DNA from: Amyelois transitella
Lineage: Eukaryota; Arthropoda; Insecta; Lepidoptera; Pyralidae
Assembly: GCF_032362555.1 (NCBI RefSeq)
Contig: NC_083509.1
Coordinates: forward strand, 3,371,001-3,435,000
DNA length: 64,000 bases
Direction of reading: 5' to 3'
Shown here: piece by piece, positions 1-10,978 of the stretch
How positions within the stretch are numbered: position 1 is the first letter of the stretch
Layout of the letters: each line of letters begins with the position of its first letter
Made by a program: the position numbers and the translations under genes
Notes under the pieces: model-generated
Told to the model about the DNA's origin: nothing
Database searches by the model: none
The model's input: only the letters and a program-made list of their open reading frames with translations

Positions 1-241
1 AATTTATGCGTATTAGGTAGGAAATACCTAGTTGAGTATTCGTACGTAATTATTGGTACGGAAATTCGACAAAGGGATTTCACCTGTCGCCATATTATAA
101 AATTTGTCATAATTGCATAATTTTTAGCATTTCCCTTTTACGTTATTTTCGGTTTTCTGATATTATTTCATACCGAAATAATCAATAATTATTATTTATT
201 GGTTTTGTGAAATACCGCAAGACTTCATTTATTTCTATATA
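1..241 (+). other. 5' leader of BEL/Pao element (5' LTR off-window)
   Basis: Untranslated sequence running directly into the gag-pol start codon at 242. No segment of it recurs after the coding region, so it is not LTR sequence; the 5' LTR must lie left of the window. A possible primer-binding site, TGGTACGGAAATTCGA, sits near 54-69, but no tRNA partner can be named. Confidence 0.5.
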
Positions 242-3200
242 ATGGCTTCATCCGACGAAATGGAGATTAATCCCGAAATTTCCCTTTTGAATTCTAAAAA
301 ACAAATGCTTTTTTCCCGTATTAGTGATATATTTGAACTTTCAAAGAAGGTTACTAGTTACACATTAAAATCCTGTGAAAGTTTCATGGCCACGTCAGAG
401 ACAATTGACGATATGCGTAGTGATTTTGAAAAAATAATCGATAGACTCAATTTGCTAATGCTTGAAGAGAACCCTAAATTTGTTCCTAATTATCAAGAGT
501 TGGCCGTCTTTGACGATTTGTACTGTCGTATTAAACGTGTTCGTAATAACGTAAATGACGAAGTCAAGGTTAAGGAGCCCACGGTATCAAAATGTAACTA
601 TAAAACTCATATAAAACTTCCTGCCGTTGAGATCCCTAGTTTCGATGGACGTACTGAGAACTGGCCTATTTTTTATGAGTCATTCAAATCTAACATACAT
701 AATAATACTCAATTGTCAGATTCTCAGCGGGTGCAATATTTAATAGGTAAATTAACGCACAACGCCCTCAAGATCACGGCCGGAATCGTACCTACTGGCG
801 AAACCTATAGAATAATATGGGATAGCTTAGTTAAACGATACCAAGATAAACGCACGCTAGGTGCACATTATTTGTCTAATATTTTTGATTTGAAAAATAC
901 TTCTTATACTGCACAGAGCTTAGAGATATTCATTGAGAAATACTCTGCTTCTATTTTAGCATTAAAACAGTTAGGGATTTCGGAATTGTCTGATTTTATT
1001 TTCCTTAATTGTGCATTACGTAATTTAGACACACAATCTGTACAAGCTTTCGAGTTATCGGTACGTGAGAAAGAAATACCGTCCTCTGACGACTTAATTA
1101 CATTTATTCGTGATCAAGTTAAAATATTACAACGTTCAAATAATTTAAGCTCTAAAAATTCGAACGTCAATAAACCTCTTTCTCAGTCTTCTAATAACTC
1201 GCGTAAGAAGAATACGTACACGTTGTTGTCTCATAGTGACAACACTGTTGATTCCGTGTCACTTGAGAAATGCCCTTGTTGTCATGGCAATAAGCATGCG
1301 TTGTATCACTGTTCATCTTTCCGCAACTTAGATTCACCTAAAAGTAGATATGATTTTATTAAATCTAAGAACGGTTGTGTTAACTGTTGTGGATTAAACC
1401 ACACTGTTTCCAATTGTAATTCGTCAGCTGTTTGCGGATTATGTAACAAGCGACACCATACTTTGTTGCATTTCGATAGAGTACATAATTCTAAGCAAAA
1501 TGCTATTAAAAGCAAAACTCATTTCCAAACTTCGCAAGTCGGTAAAACTGATTCTTCATCTCGAGTCGAGTGCGCGTGTACTAGTCAGCGGCCCGCTTGT
1601 CAGGTCGTAGAGAATGTTTCGAACCTGAGTATGAACTCCGCCAGTGGCGCGCAGAACCCGCCGTATCAACCCGCCCCTGTGACGTCATCTTTGTTTACCG
1701 ATGCCGCCTCGATGTCTTTTAATGCTAAAGTGCATTCGAGCGCTATTTTGCTAGCTACGGCACAGGTCTACGCCAAGGGTAGGGATGCGAGTAAGATGTT
1801 GATTCGTTGCTTGATTGATAATGCTTCAATGAATAACCTTATAACAATCGACACTTGCAAATTATTAAACTTACCAATAATTCCATTAAGTAATTCTTTT
1901 GTTAAGGGAATTGGTATGTCAACACGTCCTATTCATGGGCATGTTGTTTTAAATATAGAGTCTCGTGTAGACAGCAAACAGTCATACCGAATTAGTGCAT
2001 TAGTGGTTGACTGTCTTACGGATGAATTGCCATCCTGTTTTATTGATAAATCTGATTTTACTCATTTAGAAAATATTTGTTTGGCTGACCTTACCTGGAA
2101 CATTCCCGGGGATATACACTTAATCCTTGGCGCTCAGCTATTCCCCTATATTTACCTAGGTGACAGAGTTGAATCAGGCACTAGCGCACCACCCGCTGTA
2201 TTGACAACCTTTGGTTATGTTTTGATGGGTGATGTACCCAAAACATCCTCTGTTCCTCCGTTCACTGGGTTCACTCTAAACGATGTCCTTCAGAAATTCT
2301 GGGAGTTAGAGGAGATACCGCAGATGAAATATTTAAGTCCGGAAGAAACAGAATGTGAGAATTTATTCACATCTTCAGTGTCACGTGACAAGTGTGGTCG
2401 CTATTCCGTTTCTCTGCCGTTCTGTCGCACGCCTTCAGAATTAGGTAACTCAAGGGCTATTGCTCTTCGTCGATTTATGGCTTTAGAGCGAAAATTTAAA
2501 CATACTCCCGGGTTGAGGGAAAATTACAATTCTGTAATTCATGATTACATCAATAATGATTATTTATCTGAAGTTCCCCAATCTTCTTTAAATGTTGAGG
2601 GCTATTACATTCCTCACCACGCAGTTATTCGGGCAGACAAGCCTATGCCTCGTATCGTTTTAGATCCAACCGTTAAAACGCATACTGGTCTTTCTCTGAA
2701 TGATATCCTTTACGTTGGCCCTAATTTGCAGGCGGACTTATTTTTACTACTTATTGATTTTCGATTGTTTCCAATAGCTATGACGGCTGATGTGAAACAA
2801 ATGTATTTACAAATTGGTATTCCCGAAGATGATCGGAAATATTTGCGTATTTTGTTTCGATTCAATGAGAACGAACCTATTCGTACTTTTCATTTTAGTC
2901 GTTTACCTTTTGGACTGAAGTCAAGCCCTTATCTCGCTATGAGAACTGTTAAGCAGTTGGCTGAGGATATGTCTCATGAGTATCCTGAAGCAGCCACTGT
3001 CGCTAAAAGTAGGCTTTATATGGACGATTTAGTTTATTCAGTGCCTAATGCTAAAATTGCAGTTTCTTTGTCCAAGCAATTGGTTTCCCTGTTTAAGGCG
3101 GGATCTCTCGATCTTGTCAAGTGGACTAGCAACTCTTCTGAGGTGTTGTCACAGTTACCCGAGTCTCATCGAAGCACGGTGGATATTTCCAAAGGGGGTA

Positions 3201-5551
3201 ATGTTTCCAAGGTGTTAGGTCTCGCCTGGGAGCCTACTGATGACAAATTGTTTGTTACTATTTGCGATGTACATGATAAATGTACCAAGAGGAACATCCT
3301 CTCTATTGTAGCTCGCTTATTTGATGTCCTGGGTGTAATTTCCCCAGTCATACTATATGCTAAATTACTGATTAAAGAGTTATGGCTCTGCAAAGTAGAT
3401 TGGGATGAAACTCCTCCAGAGAGTATAATCCGTCGTTTTGCCTTTCTCACCCAGGAACTTCCCTTATTGAGAGGCGTGAAGATTCCACGTCATGTTGGAG
3501 CTTCCGATGTATGTGAAGTCAATCTTGTGGCTTTCTGCGATGCAAGTATGAATGGTTATGGATGCGTTATATATTTGCATTGCACTGATCAAAATCAATT
3601 AATTACGGTTAGATTGCTATGTGCGAAATCCAAGGTCTCCCCTGTCAAAGTCACTACATTGGCTCGTTTAGAATTATGTGCTGCTGTTTTGATGTCTAAA
3701 CTGGTAAAAATTGTACGCGATGCTTATAGTCTTCGAATACATCTCAACGGTATTTATGCTTTCTCAGATTCGACTATTGCTCTTTCTTGGATACATTCCT
3801 CACCGCACAGGTGGTCGGTTTTTGTCAGTAATCGTATCGCTCAGTGCCAAGAGAATTTGCCAGCACATCATTTCTATCATATCAGTGGGAGTGAGAATCC
3901 TAGTGACTGTGTGTCACGTGGTATGTTACCTTCGCAACTGCTTTCTAATAGCCTGTGGTGGAATGGCCCTCCATGGTTAATCAACCCACCAACTACATGG
4001 CCAATAAAACCGTTTTCTTTAATGAATATGGATTCTTTACCTGAACTCAAAGTTAATGTTTTTACTAATAAAACTTATCAAATTGAGTCACCCGTACTGT
4101 ACGAGTTAACTAAACGTTTCTCTTCCTGGGAGAAACTTTTGCGTACTACGATTTATGTATTGCGTTTTATAAAGAAAATCCCAGTTATAAATATTAAGGC
4201 ATATTTAGTTTCTGAAACATTTTTATTACGTGCCGTTCAAAGTGTTCATTTTCAAGAGGACATAAAGTTAATCAAATCTAATAAACTTCCTTGTAAAAAA
4301 TTACAAAACTTATCAGTTTTTCTTGACGAGGACGATGTCCTTCGAATTGGAGGAAGACTCACGAATTCTGATTTGCCTTTTGAGGTGAAGCATCCTGCGC
4401 TTTTGCCTAAAAAGGATCATGTGGTTGATCTTATTATTACTCATTACCATCAGACCAATTGTCATACTGGTCCTGGTTTACTTATTTCTATTCTACGACA
4501 AAAGTTCTGGATATTAGATGCTAGAACTGTCGTAAGATCTAGACTTAGAGAATGTAATACCTGTTTCAGGTCGAATCCCATTCATCCAACTCCTAAAATG
4601 GCAGATTTGCCCCCTTTTCGCATCGCTGAAGCGAAAGCTTTCGTGCATACCGGAGTGGACTATGCCGGTCCTATCCGCATCACTCTGACTCGTCGTAGAG
4701 GTCAACATTCGCAGAAGGCTTATATATGTCTTTTCGTTTGTCTTGTTGTGAAAGCAGTTCATATCGAACTAGTCTCTGATTTGACGTCTGAATCATTTTT
4801 ATCCGCTTTCAAGCGTTTTATTTCCCGTCGCGGTCCAGTGTCCTATTTATACTCAGACAATGGCACTAACTTTATTGGAGCTAAAGCTCAATTGGACGAT
4901 TTATACACTTTTTTATTAGATTCTAATTTCCAAAATGCATTAAAGGCAGAGCTTTCCACCCGTCGTATTGAGTGGAAAATGCTAGCACCGAAAAGTCCAC
5001 ATCATGGAGGAATATGGGAAAGTAACATAAAAAGTTTAAAAACTCATTTATATAGAGTGATAGGTACTCAGTTACTCACTTATGAGGAATTGCAGACAGT
5101 ATTAGTTCAGATTGAGTGTATTATGAATTCTAGACCACTGAACGTTGTGTCATCTGATCCATATCCTGAGGTGGTTGCTCCAGCTCATTTCTTAATGTCA
5201 ACTCCATTGCAATATCTGCCTGCCCCAGATCTGTCTAATGAAAAGACTAGTATTGTCCATCGTAAATTCTTACTAGATAGCATGATACAATCTTTCTGGA
5301 AAAAGTGGCATTTGGAGTACTTACACACACTGCAAATAAGACAAAAATGGGCAACTCCTAGTCACCCTGTCTCTGTAGGTACGGTAGTTCTTATGGGCGA
5401 AGATGCAACCGCTCCATTAACTTGGCCTATAGGTTTAATCACAAAAGTATATCCGGGCAATGATGGAATTGTCAGAGTTGCCTTAGTTAAAACAAAATAC
5501 GGTGTATATAAAAGACCGGTTGTTAAATTATATCCTTTACCAACTCAATAA
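242..5551 (+). CDS. BEL/Pao LTR-retrotransposon gag-pol polyprotein (intact)
   Basis: A single uninterrupted 1769-residue frame with the full BEL/Pao order. The gag DUF1759-type region is at about 127-275 (start IPSFDGRTENWP). Zinc knuckles lie at about 344-405 (CPCC..., CVNCCGLNH, CGLCNKRHH). The aspartic protease active site is LIDNAS with D526; the usual third residue (G or S) is replaced, as seen in other Pao-group proteases. Reverse transcriptase has YMDD at 926-929. The RNase H/A17 region includes FCDAS with D1100. Integrase has an HHCC zinc domain from about 1401 and candidate catalytic residues D1473 (VDYAGP), D1539 (SDNGTNF) and E1593 (GGIWESN). A DUF5641-like tail ends the protein. 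There is no env-like frame. Predicted function is self-mobilisation through cDNA and integration. The absence of stops or frameshifts suggests a young copy. Confidence 0.96.
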   Translation: MASSDEMEINPEISLLNSKKQMLFSRISDIFELSKKVTSYTLKSCESFMATSETIDDMRSDFEKIIDRLNLLMLEENPKFVPNYQELAVFDDLYCRIKRVRNNVNDEVKVKEPTVSKCNYKTHIKLPAVEIPSFDGRTENWPIFYESFKSNIHNNTQLSDSQRVQYLIGKLTHNALKITAGIVPTGETYRIIWDSLVKRYQDKRTLGAHYLSNIFDLKNTSYTAQSLEIFIEKYSASILALKQLGISELSDFIFLNCALRNLDTQSVQAFELSVREKEIPSSDDLITFIRDQVKILQRSNNLSSKNSNVNKPLSQSSNNSRKKNTYTLLSHSDNTVDSVSLEKCPCCHGNKHALYHCSSFRNLDSPKSRYDFIKSKNGCVNCCGLNHTVSNCNSSAVCGLCNKRHHTLLHFDRVHNSKQNAIKSKTHFQTSQVGKTDSSSRVECACTSQRPACQVVENVSNLSMNSASGAQNPPYQPAPVTSSLFTDAASMSFNAKVHSSAILLATAQVYAKGRDASKMLIRCLIDNASMNNLITIDTCKLLNLPIIPLSNSFVKGIGMSTRPIHGHVVLNIESRVDSKQSYRISALVVDCLTDELPSCFIDKSDFTHLENICLADLTWNIPGDIHLILGAQLFPYIYLGDRVESGTSAPPAVLTTFGYVLMGDVPKTSSVPPFTGFTLNDVLQKFWELEEIPQMKYLSPEETECENLFTSSVSRDKCGRYSVSLPFCRTPSELGNSRAIALRRFMALERKFKHTPGLRENYNSVIHDYINNDYLSEVPQSSLNVEGYYIPHHAVIRADKPMPRIVLDPTVKTHTGLSLNDILYVGPNLQADLFLLLIDFRLFPIAMTADVKQMYLQIGIPEDDRKYLRILFRFNENEPIRTFHFSRLPFGLKSSPYLAMRTVKQLAEDMSHEYPEAATVAKSRLYMDDLVYSVPNAKIAVSLSKQLVSLFKAGSLDLVKWTSNSSEVLSQLPESHRSTVDISKGGNVSKVLGLAWEPTDDKLFVTICDVHDKCTKRNILSIVARLFDVLGVISPVILYAKLLIKELWLCKVDWDETPPESIIRRFAFLTQELPLLRGVKIPRHVGASDVCEVNLVAFCDASMNGYGCVIYLHCTDQNQLITVRLLCAKSKVSPVKVTTLARLELCAAVLMSKLVKIVRDAYSLRIHLNGIYAFSDSTIALSWIHSSPHRWSVFVSNRIAQCQENLPAHHFYHISGSENPSDCVSRGMLPSQLLSNSLWWNGPPWLINPPTTWPIKPFSLMNMDSLPELKVNVFTNKTYQIESPVLYELTKRFSSWEKLLRTTIYVLRFIKKIPVINIKAYLVSETFLLRAVQSVHFQEDIKLIKSNKLPCKKLQNLSVFLDEDDVLRIGGRLTNSDLPFEVKHPALLPKKDHVVDLIITHYHQTNCHTGPGLLISILRQKFWILDARTVVRSRLRECNTCFRSNPIHPTPKMADLPPFRIAEAKAFVHTGVDYAGPIRITLTRRRGQHSQKAYICLFVCLVVKAVHIELVSDLTSESFLSAFKRFISRRGPVSYLYSDNGTNFIGAKAQLDDLYTFLLDSNFQNALKAELSTRRIEWKMLAPKSPHHGGIWESNIKSLKTHLYRVIGTQLLTYEELQTVLVQIECIMNSRPLNVVSSDPYPEVVAPAHFLMSTPLQYLPAPDLSNEKTSIVHRKFLLDSMIQSFWKKWHLEYLHTLQIRQKWATPSHPVSVGTVVLMGEDATAPLTWPIGLITKVYPGNDGIVRVALVKTKYGVYKRPVVKLYPLPTQ

Positions 5552-5717
5552 ATCACTTCAAATACATTTGCATTATACTTTCATTTTAAATTACGTTAAT
5601 GGTTTAATTGTCTCTTGGTTTAGCCACGTTCTCTCTTAACATATATTTCAATAATTAATACCTATAATCGAACTTAATTTTCTTTGAAAGTTCTTTGAAC
5701 TTCCAAGCCGGGGAGAA
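5552..5717 (+). other. BEL/Pao 3' untranslated region with polypurine tract
   Basis: Short AT-rich spacer between the gag-pol stop and the putative 3' LTR. It ends in the purine run GGGGAGAA (about 5710-5717), the expected plus-strand primer directly before an LTR beginning with TG. Confidence 0.55.
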
Positions 5718-6390
5718 TGGTTGGACCGATATGTCCCATCTTTTAATTTTTATTTTTATTTACCCATATCTTTAGGTTTTTCATTCAAGGCTAGCACCAT
5801 CTAGGTAGTGGCGAGGTACCTCCTTCTAAAACCTAATGCGGAAGGCCTCTTTGGTTAGCGCCTGACTGGCCACATGAGCGACAGTGTGTTGTTTTTCTTT
5901 TTAAAAAACATTATGTCAAAATCTCTAATGTCGGAATCTTCCGAATTTTTCTCTTCTCCGTTTTTTTAATTGATCTTCGACTGGAACTGTTAATTTATGA
6001 GTTTTATTTAGTCGTTAGTCATTATACTACTTCGATTTGTGAAGTGAACATACAGACTTTTGGTGTAATCAGTGTTATTCAAGGACTTAAAATAGCCGGC
6101 CGGCAGAAACCTAGAAGCCTCCCAGAGCCCTGGTCAGCCTCACTGCGAGGATTTCTTCTGCACGGTGGATGTTGGTGAGTACTTTTAAACTGCCTAGGTT
6201 ACGGTCGTCTAGCCTTGGATAATATCATATTTTTCCATTTCCTTTTTCTCATACTTTTCTTTTCGGTTACGCTCCCCGCAGGATAGGCCCTATTTACACG
6301 GGCTATCCACCAGGTTAGCGAAGTCAGTCCCCGGATCCAGAGATTAGTCAGGTACAGCTCGACACAATTGTTTAATACCGGTTGTATATT
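5718..6390 (+). repeat. Putative 3' LTR of the BEL/Pao element
   Basis: Starts TGGTTGGACCGATATGTCCC directly after the polypurine tract. The right boundary is unresolved because the 5' LTR is not in the window. The end given is where a different repeat (an RTE-like LINE fragment) becomes recognisable; the last LTR bases might be TTGTACA. The interior is more GC-rich than the surroundings around 6080-6350. Confidence 0.45.
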
Positions 6391-6447
6391 GTACATATAT
6401 TAAATCACGCGTCTTTCTAGGTGGTAGGCAGAGACAGATCTTTCCAT
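6391..6447 (-). mobile_element. RTE-like LINE 3'-end fragment
   Basis: Read on the minus strand it matches the LINE 3' end at 39480-39553 (CTCTGCCTACC... then a GCGTGATTTA-like end). Diverged and about 55 bp long. Confidence 0.5.
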
Positions 6448-7201
6448 GTTTAATATATTCGTTTGATAGTATAAGAGCCTCATGTGAGTAAAATGGCATT
6501 TCAATATAAAAAAGAAATGAGTTCAGAAACAGCTCTTGTATGCATTCTCATCGTCATAATATAGTAGGGTTACCATGCGTTTTGTTTGAACTGAGAAACT
6601 AGTAAAATGCGTAGTATGGGATTATGAAACATCTTTTACGAGTACGTATTGGAATCTTACTGGTAAGTTATATTAACTGATCTTATAAAATACAGATTGA
6701 AACAGATTTATATAGGCATTCGCTAAAGAAAAGATATTTCGAAATTGACATGGGAATAAATGTCCATGGGAAACCTAAATAGTCTAATTCAACGTCCCAT
6801 TATTAATGTTATTAAGACTGAAATATTCGTTTGTTTATTAAAAATTTCCTTTTCTTGTCATAAAATATTTACTTATACAATACGAATAATTGTAAAAGCG
6901 CGAGTCTCAGAAAATAAATTGTTACCTATTTTATACGCGAAATGTGAATAGTAAGTGATTTTAATCATTAAATAATGTTTACACATGAATACCACGTCTT
7001 CATCCTACGGTGTAGACAGAGATTCCACATAGAATGTTCTGGACTATTATGGCCACACTAGCTTTGGTATCTGGGTTCATATTATTTGCATTTAATCAAG
7101 CGAGTCAGACCCACATGTATTCGCTGCACATTCGTATGCATTTGTCAGGGTTAGGTTCACATTGGATTATGCTAATAATTTTCATCCATTTTTACGATTC
7201 T
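6448..7201. other. No feature recognised
   Basis: AT-rich sequence without a convincing frame, RNA gene or recognised repeat. The short open frames here have no recognisable domain. Confidence 0.5.
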
Positions 7202-7395
7202 GTGCCGTACTGTTCCCGGAACTAAGAGAGAAGCATATAAACTTGGGATTCCTCTCGTAGGCAATTGCGAACTGTCACTTTTGAACTTCAATTCCATCAC
7301 TAAGCCATACAGGTGAACGCGGCCTTTCAGTCTTTTTAAGAGTGTTGGCACTGACGACCATGCAAGGGATATAGTTCTATTATATGTATGTATGT
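7202..7395 (+). mobile_element. (TATG)n-tailed SINE-like element, diverged copy
   Basis: Begins GTGCCGTACTGTTCCCGG, matching the family head GTGCCGTGTGGTTCCCGG. It contains the family blocks for AACTTGGGATTC, GCCATACAG and AGGGATATAG, and ends in TATGTATGTATG. Internal changes and a shortened head-proximal part mark it as old. Confidence 0.7.
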
Positions 7396-7910
7396 TTTAA
7401 GATTCCCGCAGTGAAATAACAACAACAAATAACGAATCTGTTAATTTCCTCGAGTGAAGCGGCTCTGGGCTATCTTCAAAGACCTACGAAAATGGGTACA
7501 AACGTGCATATTTCGGAAATTTTAATTAGAGTATTTTCTTACATGAGGCGGTATATTTACAAATTCTTTTCTAATCATATGCAAAAATGTTGATAGAAGA
7601 AAAAATAAATAAACGTTATTGTCGAACAGAAAATATTCACTCAAACCAATGACTATTAAAATTCCTCCTCCCTTGAACGGGAGGAAAATATCATATTACA
7701 ACGTAATATAAGATATTGAGAACGGTATTGTGCTCTTGATCGCAAATACTTGAAATATCGGGACAGAGCTCAGTTCCTTGTTAATATTGCTCAAAGCGGG
7801 GTTATACTTCAAAACCTCCCTTTTCCATTCAGGTCTGGCAGCGACGAAAAAATGTGTGCCAACTGCTTATATTCCCGTGCACATTGCAAAAGATAGCCAC
7901 CTGTCTCTAT
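7396..7910. other. No feature recognised
   Basis: Nothing identifiable was seen between two SINE copies apart from AT-rich spacer. Confidence 0.5.
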
Positions 7911-7923
7911 TTGAATGTTAAAC

Positions 7924-8211
7924 ATACATACATACATATGGTCACGTCTATATCCCTTGCGGGGTAGACAGAGCCAACAGTCTTAAAAAGACTGAATGGC
8001 CACGTTCAGCTATTTGGCTTAACGATAGAATTGAGATTCAACTAGTGACAGGTTGCTAGCCTATCGCCTAAAAAAGAATCCCAAGTTTGTAAGCCTATCC
8101 CTTGGTCGCCTTTTACGACATCCATGGGAAAGAGATGGAGTGGGCCTATTTTTTTTGTATTGGTGCTGGGAGCCACACGGCAATGTATTGGTGCCGGGAG
8201 CCACACGGCAA
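7924..8211 (-). mobile_element. (TATG)n-tailed SINE-like element with duplicated head and TSD
   Basis: Near full-length reverse copy: CATACATACATAC tail at left, head (CCGGGAGCCACACGGCA) at right. Flanked by a 13-bp target-site duplication with one mismatch, TTGAATGTTAAAC at 7911-7923 and TTGAACGTTAAAC at 8212-8224. The head is tandemly duplicated: TATTGGTGC...CACACGGCAA occurs twice in a row at about 8159-8211. Confidence 0.88.
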
Positions 8212-8221
8212 TTGAACGTTA

Positions 8222-8330
8222 AACTACTATTAAGGCATACAGTTGAACGTAGACTTTCAGTCTTTATAAAACTGTTGACTCTGTTTACCCCGTAAGGGAT
8301 AAATTATATGTTTATGTATGTAAGCACATT
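8222..8330 (+). mobile_element. SINE-like 3' fragment, opposite orientation
   Basis: Contains the 3' part of the family (GGCATACAGTTGAACGTAG, CAGTCTTTATAAAACTG, CCGTAAGGGATA) and a short ATGTATGT tail. It abuts the reverse copy to its left head to head, so that copy inserted next to or within this older one. Confidence 0.75.
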
Positions 8331-9231
8331 ATCGTCCTAATTTTTCTTTTCCAAATAGTAGTTGGACCTAGTTTTCCTTCTCCAGCGCGGCAACTCATCG
8401 GAGACATTTTGACACCCTGTTTCGGCTTAATGTTTGGCTGGTCACCTCTGAATCGAAAGTCATAGGATTTCGGATATTTCTTAATTAAAGAACGTTTGTG
8501 GAATTTTCCAGTAATTAAGAATTCCAGGCCATCCGAAATTCTACTTTACAGGTAATTTAGGTCGAGTTTAGTTTGAGGAATTTTAAAATGATGACCCAAT
8601 TAAGTACGCATTGTCGAGGGTGGCTTATGACAAATTAACATGTAGTTGGATACTCGAATTGACTGTAGTTGGTGGGAAGTCGATGGAAGCAGGCTGCTTC
8701 CAACTGACCAAATATATATTTTTGGGAAAACTGTATTCTGAAGAAGTTTTCAAATGACAAGATTGGGTTGAGACTTTAACTGAGAGCGTGTAGGAGTACC
8801 TCCCCATGCTTTTAAAAAAATATATGCTAACCAAATATGTTTTAACGGTATAAATATTTTTATTTATGCCTAATTACAGGTATCATGTGTTTCTAAGCTT
8901 AGGCGTGAACGGAAAGTCACATAGATGGACTAGGTAATTTCAAAGTTTCCTTTTCAACTTCCTACCTTAAAACGAGTAAAGAATCGAAAAAAAGGACGGC
9001 AAAATTCTCTCAGTGAGTGGCTACACTATAACAAGGGTATTTATTGTAATATCAGCTCCATTCAACGGCACCTGAGAGAAGGAATCAAAGTTTAAATTAC
9101 TTTGAAACTTTTCTTTAATTTATTAATCGCATTTGCATAATGCCTCCGGGCTCCACTGAGCCGACGTCTGATTTCGGCTGAACGACTAATATTACAATGG
9201 ATTTGGAGTAAGTTTTGTGATGCTAGTGTTA
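8331..9231. other. Unannotated stretch with one imperfect hairpin
   Basis: No gene was recognised. An imperfect palindrome lies at 8467-8539: ATTTCGGAT (8467-8475) pairs with ATCCGAAAT (8531-8539), and TCTTAATTA (8479-8487) pairs with TAATTAAGA (8512-8520). It could be a MITE remnant. Confidence 0.45.
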
Positions 9232-9376
9232 AGCCGAGTTCACACCGTATATCAAGGAAGATCGACGAATGGGTTTCGCTAATCTTTTGTTGGTTCTGTC
9301 CGAAAGTTTTGGCGAACGCGAATGCCTACATTCGAGAGGACCTGCCAACTTTCGTTGGCCCGGTGTGTACGCAGCT
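9232..9376. repeat. MITE-like unit with imperfect terminal inverted repeats
   Basis: Left end AGCCGAGTTCACACCG (9232-9247) and right end CGGTGTGTACGCAGCT (9361-9376) are imperfect inverted repeats, with CACACCG/CGGTGTG perfect. The 145-bp interior also has partial self-complementarity. No coding capacity. The family is not named. Confidence 0.4.
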
Positions 9377-10040
9377 TTATAAGTAAAACATGTTTACCTC
9401 TGATTATTAGTATATGCTTGTATTTAATGGAAATCTTCAAAAACGTGATGAACAATGAAGTATGAACATTTAACTTAGTTGGGAAATACGAACGATAAAA
9501 AATTTACCCAGATTATCGTTTTACCGATACACAGGCACAGATTACCCAGGGGTCTGCCACCAGAATCGCTGTTTTATCCTAAATCTTTAAACCTGAGAAA
9601 GTTTATGATAATTTGAAGACGAAGACATTTGTGCAGTTTAAATGCTGTTTCTAAACAACTTCTCATTAATCGCACAAGATGGCGTAATTGATGCTTAGCA
9701 GTTGTGAAGGGCATCCTCGGCCAAGTTATTTTTTATTCCATTTTGTAAATTAGTTCCATAAACACCCGCTTTCTCCCAGGAATATGAGATTGGCGCCGTT
9801 CCCGTTCATTTAAAGTCTCAGATTTTTACTAGCAATTGGTCAGAATAGTAGAAATGTATAAATTATTAAATTTATTAATTAAATCGTTTTTTTTTTCATT
9901 CAATAATGAAATTAATAAATTGAAAATCATAGTGGTTTCGTCCAAAAGTAAATGGTTAAGTACCTATAATACAGTGACTGTAAAATTATATATTTCGTAG
10001 TGGAAAAACTTTAAATGCACAGTGACTGTAAAATATAATT
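9377..10040. other. No feature recognised
   Basis: AT-rich spacer. The 12-mer ACAGTGACTGTA occurs twice, near 9971 and near 10019. Confidence 0.4.
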
Positions 10041-10292
10041 TATACATACATATAGTCACGTCTAAATCCCTTGCAGGGTAGGCAGAGCCAATAGTCTTGA
10101 AAAGACTGAAAACCACGTTCAGCTGTATTGTTCTATGATGGAATTGAGATTCAAATAGTGACAGGTTACTTATCAGCCCATCGCCTTAAAGAAAAATCCC
10201 ATGTTTAAATCCCTCAGTCGCCTTTTACGACATCCACGGGAACGAAACGGAGTGGTCCTATTCTTTTTTATAGGTGCCGGGAACCACATGGC
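10041..10292 (-). mobile_element. (TATG)n-tailed SINE-like element, near full length
   Basis: Reverse copy running from TATACATACATATAGTCACG to GGTGCCGGGAACCACATGGC. All internal family blocks are present. No clear target-site duplication was found. Confidence 0.82.
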
Positions 10293-10731
10293 ACCTTTAT
10301 TTCTACATGACCGGCATTATAGTGGTAATATGTTTGAATATTAATCTCAGCATACATTTTGCATTTTATTTCCTTACTTTAATTTCACTTAGGAGGAAAA
10401 TGCTAATCCCACGAATAACTAAAATAATAATTTTAGCGTTTCATCTGGGACCAAACGATAAGGATTGTATAACTTTCAGAAAGCACCCGTTTTGTCCAAG
10501 TTACTCCTAATGTTTTATATCAAAGTTGGGGTAAAAGTATTCAGATATTGAAATTAATCTCTTAAGGCCACATTAAAATTTATGATGTTTTCCTTCTAGA
10601 ACAGAAATCTGAATTCCCTTTGTTTTTTTTATTACTTGCTAGACGAAGATTGATGATAAGGACAATTATTTCAAAATGTGGAACATTAGCTATCTTCCCG
10701 ACATAATAAATCCGGTATACAGGTATAATAT
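10293..10731. other. No feature recognised
   Basis: AT-rich spacer without a supported gene. Confidence 0.5.
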
Positions 10732-10978
10732 CCGTATGGTTCCCGGGGCTTTAGAATAGGGCCATTCCGAATGATTCATATATATGTTGTAAAAGGGGAC
10801 TAAGGGAATGGCTAATAAACTTGGGATTCTTCTTGTACGCTATTTGCTACCTACTACCTATTTGAATCTCGATTCTGTCATTGAGCCATACAGCTAAACG
10901 CGTCCTTACAGTCTTATCAAGACTGTTGACTTTGTCTAACCCGCAAGTGATATTGACGTGATTTTATGTATGCATGTC
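10732..10978 (+). mobile_element. (TATG)n-tailed SINE-like element, diverged copy
   Basis: Head CCGTATGGTTCCCGGGG, internal AACTTGGGATTCTTCTTG, TTTGAATCTCGATTCTGTCA and CCGCAAGTGATATTGACGTG, tail TTTATGTATGCATGT. Many substitutions. Confidence 0.75.

Noticed and set aside
53..69. Primer-binding site proving the end of a 5' LTR at about 52
   Set aside because: Bases 1-52 do not recur in the 3' LTR region, so they are not LTR sequence; the motif may be chance.
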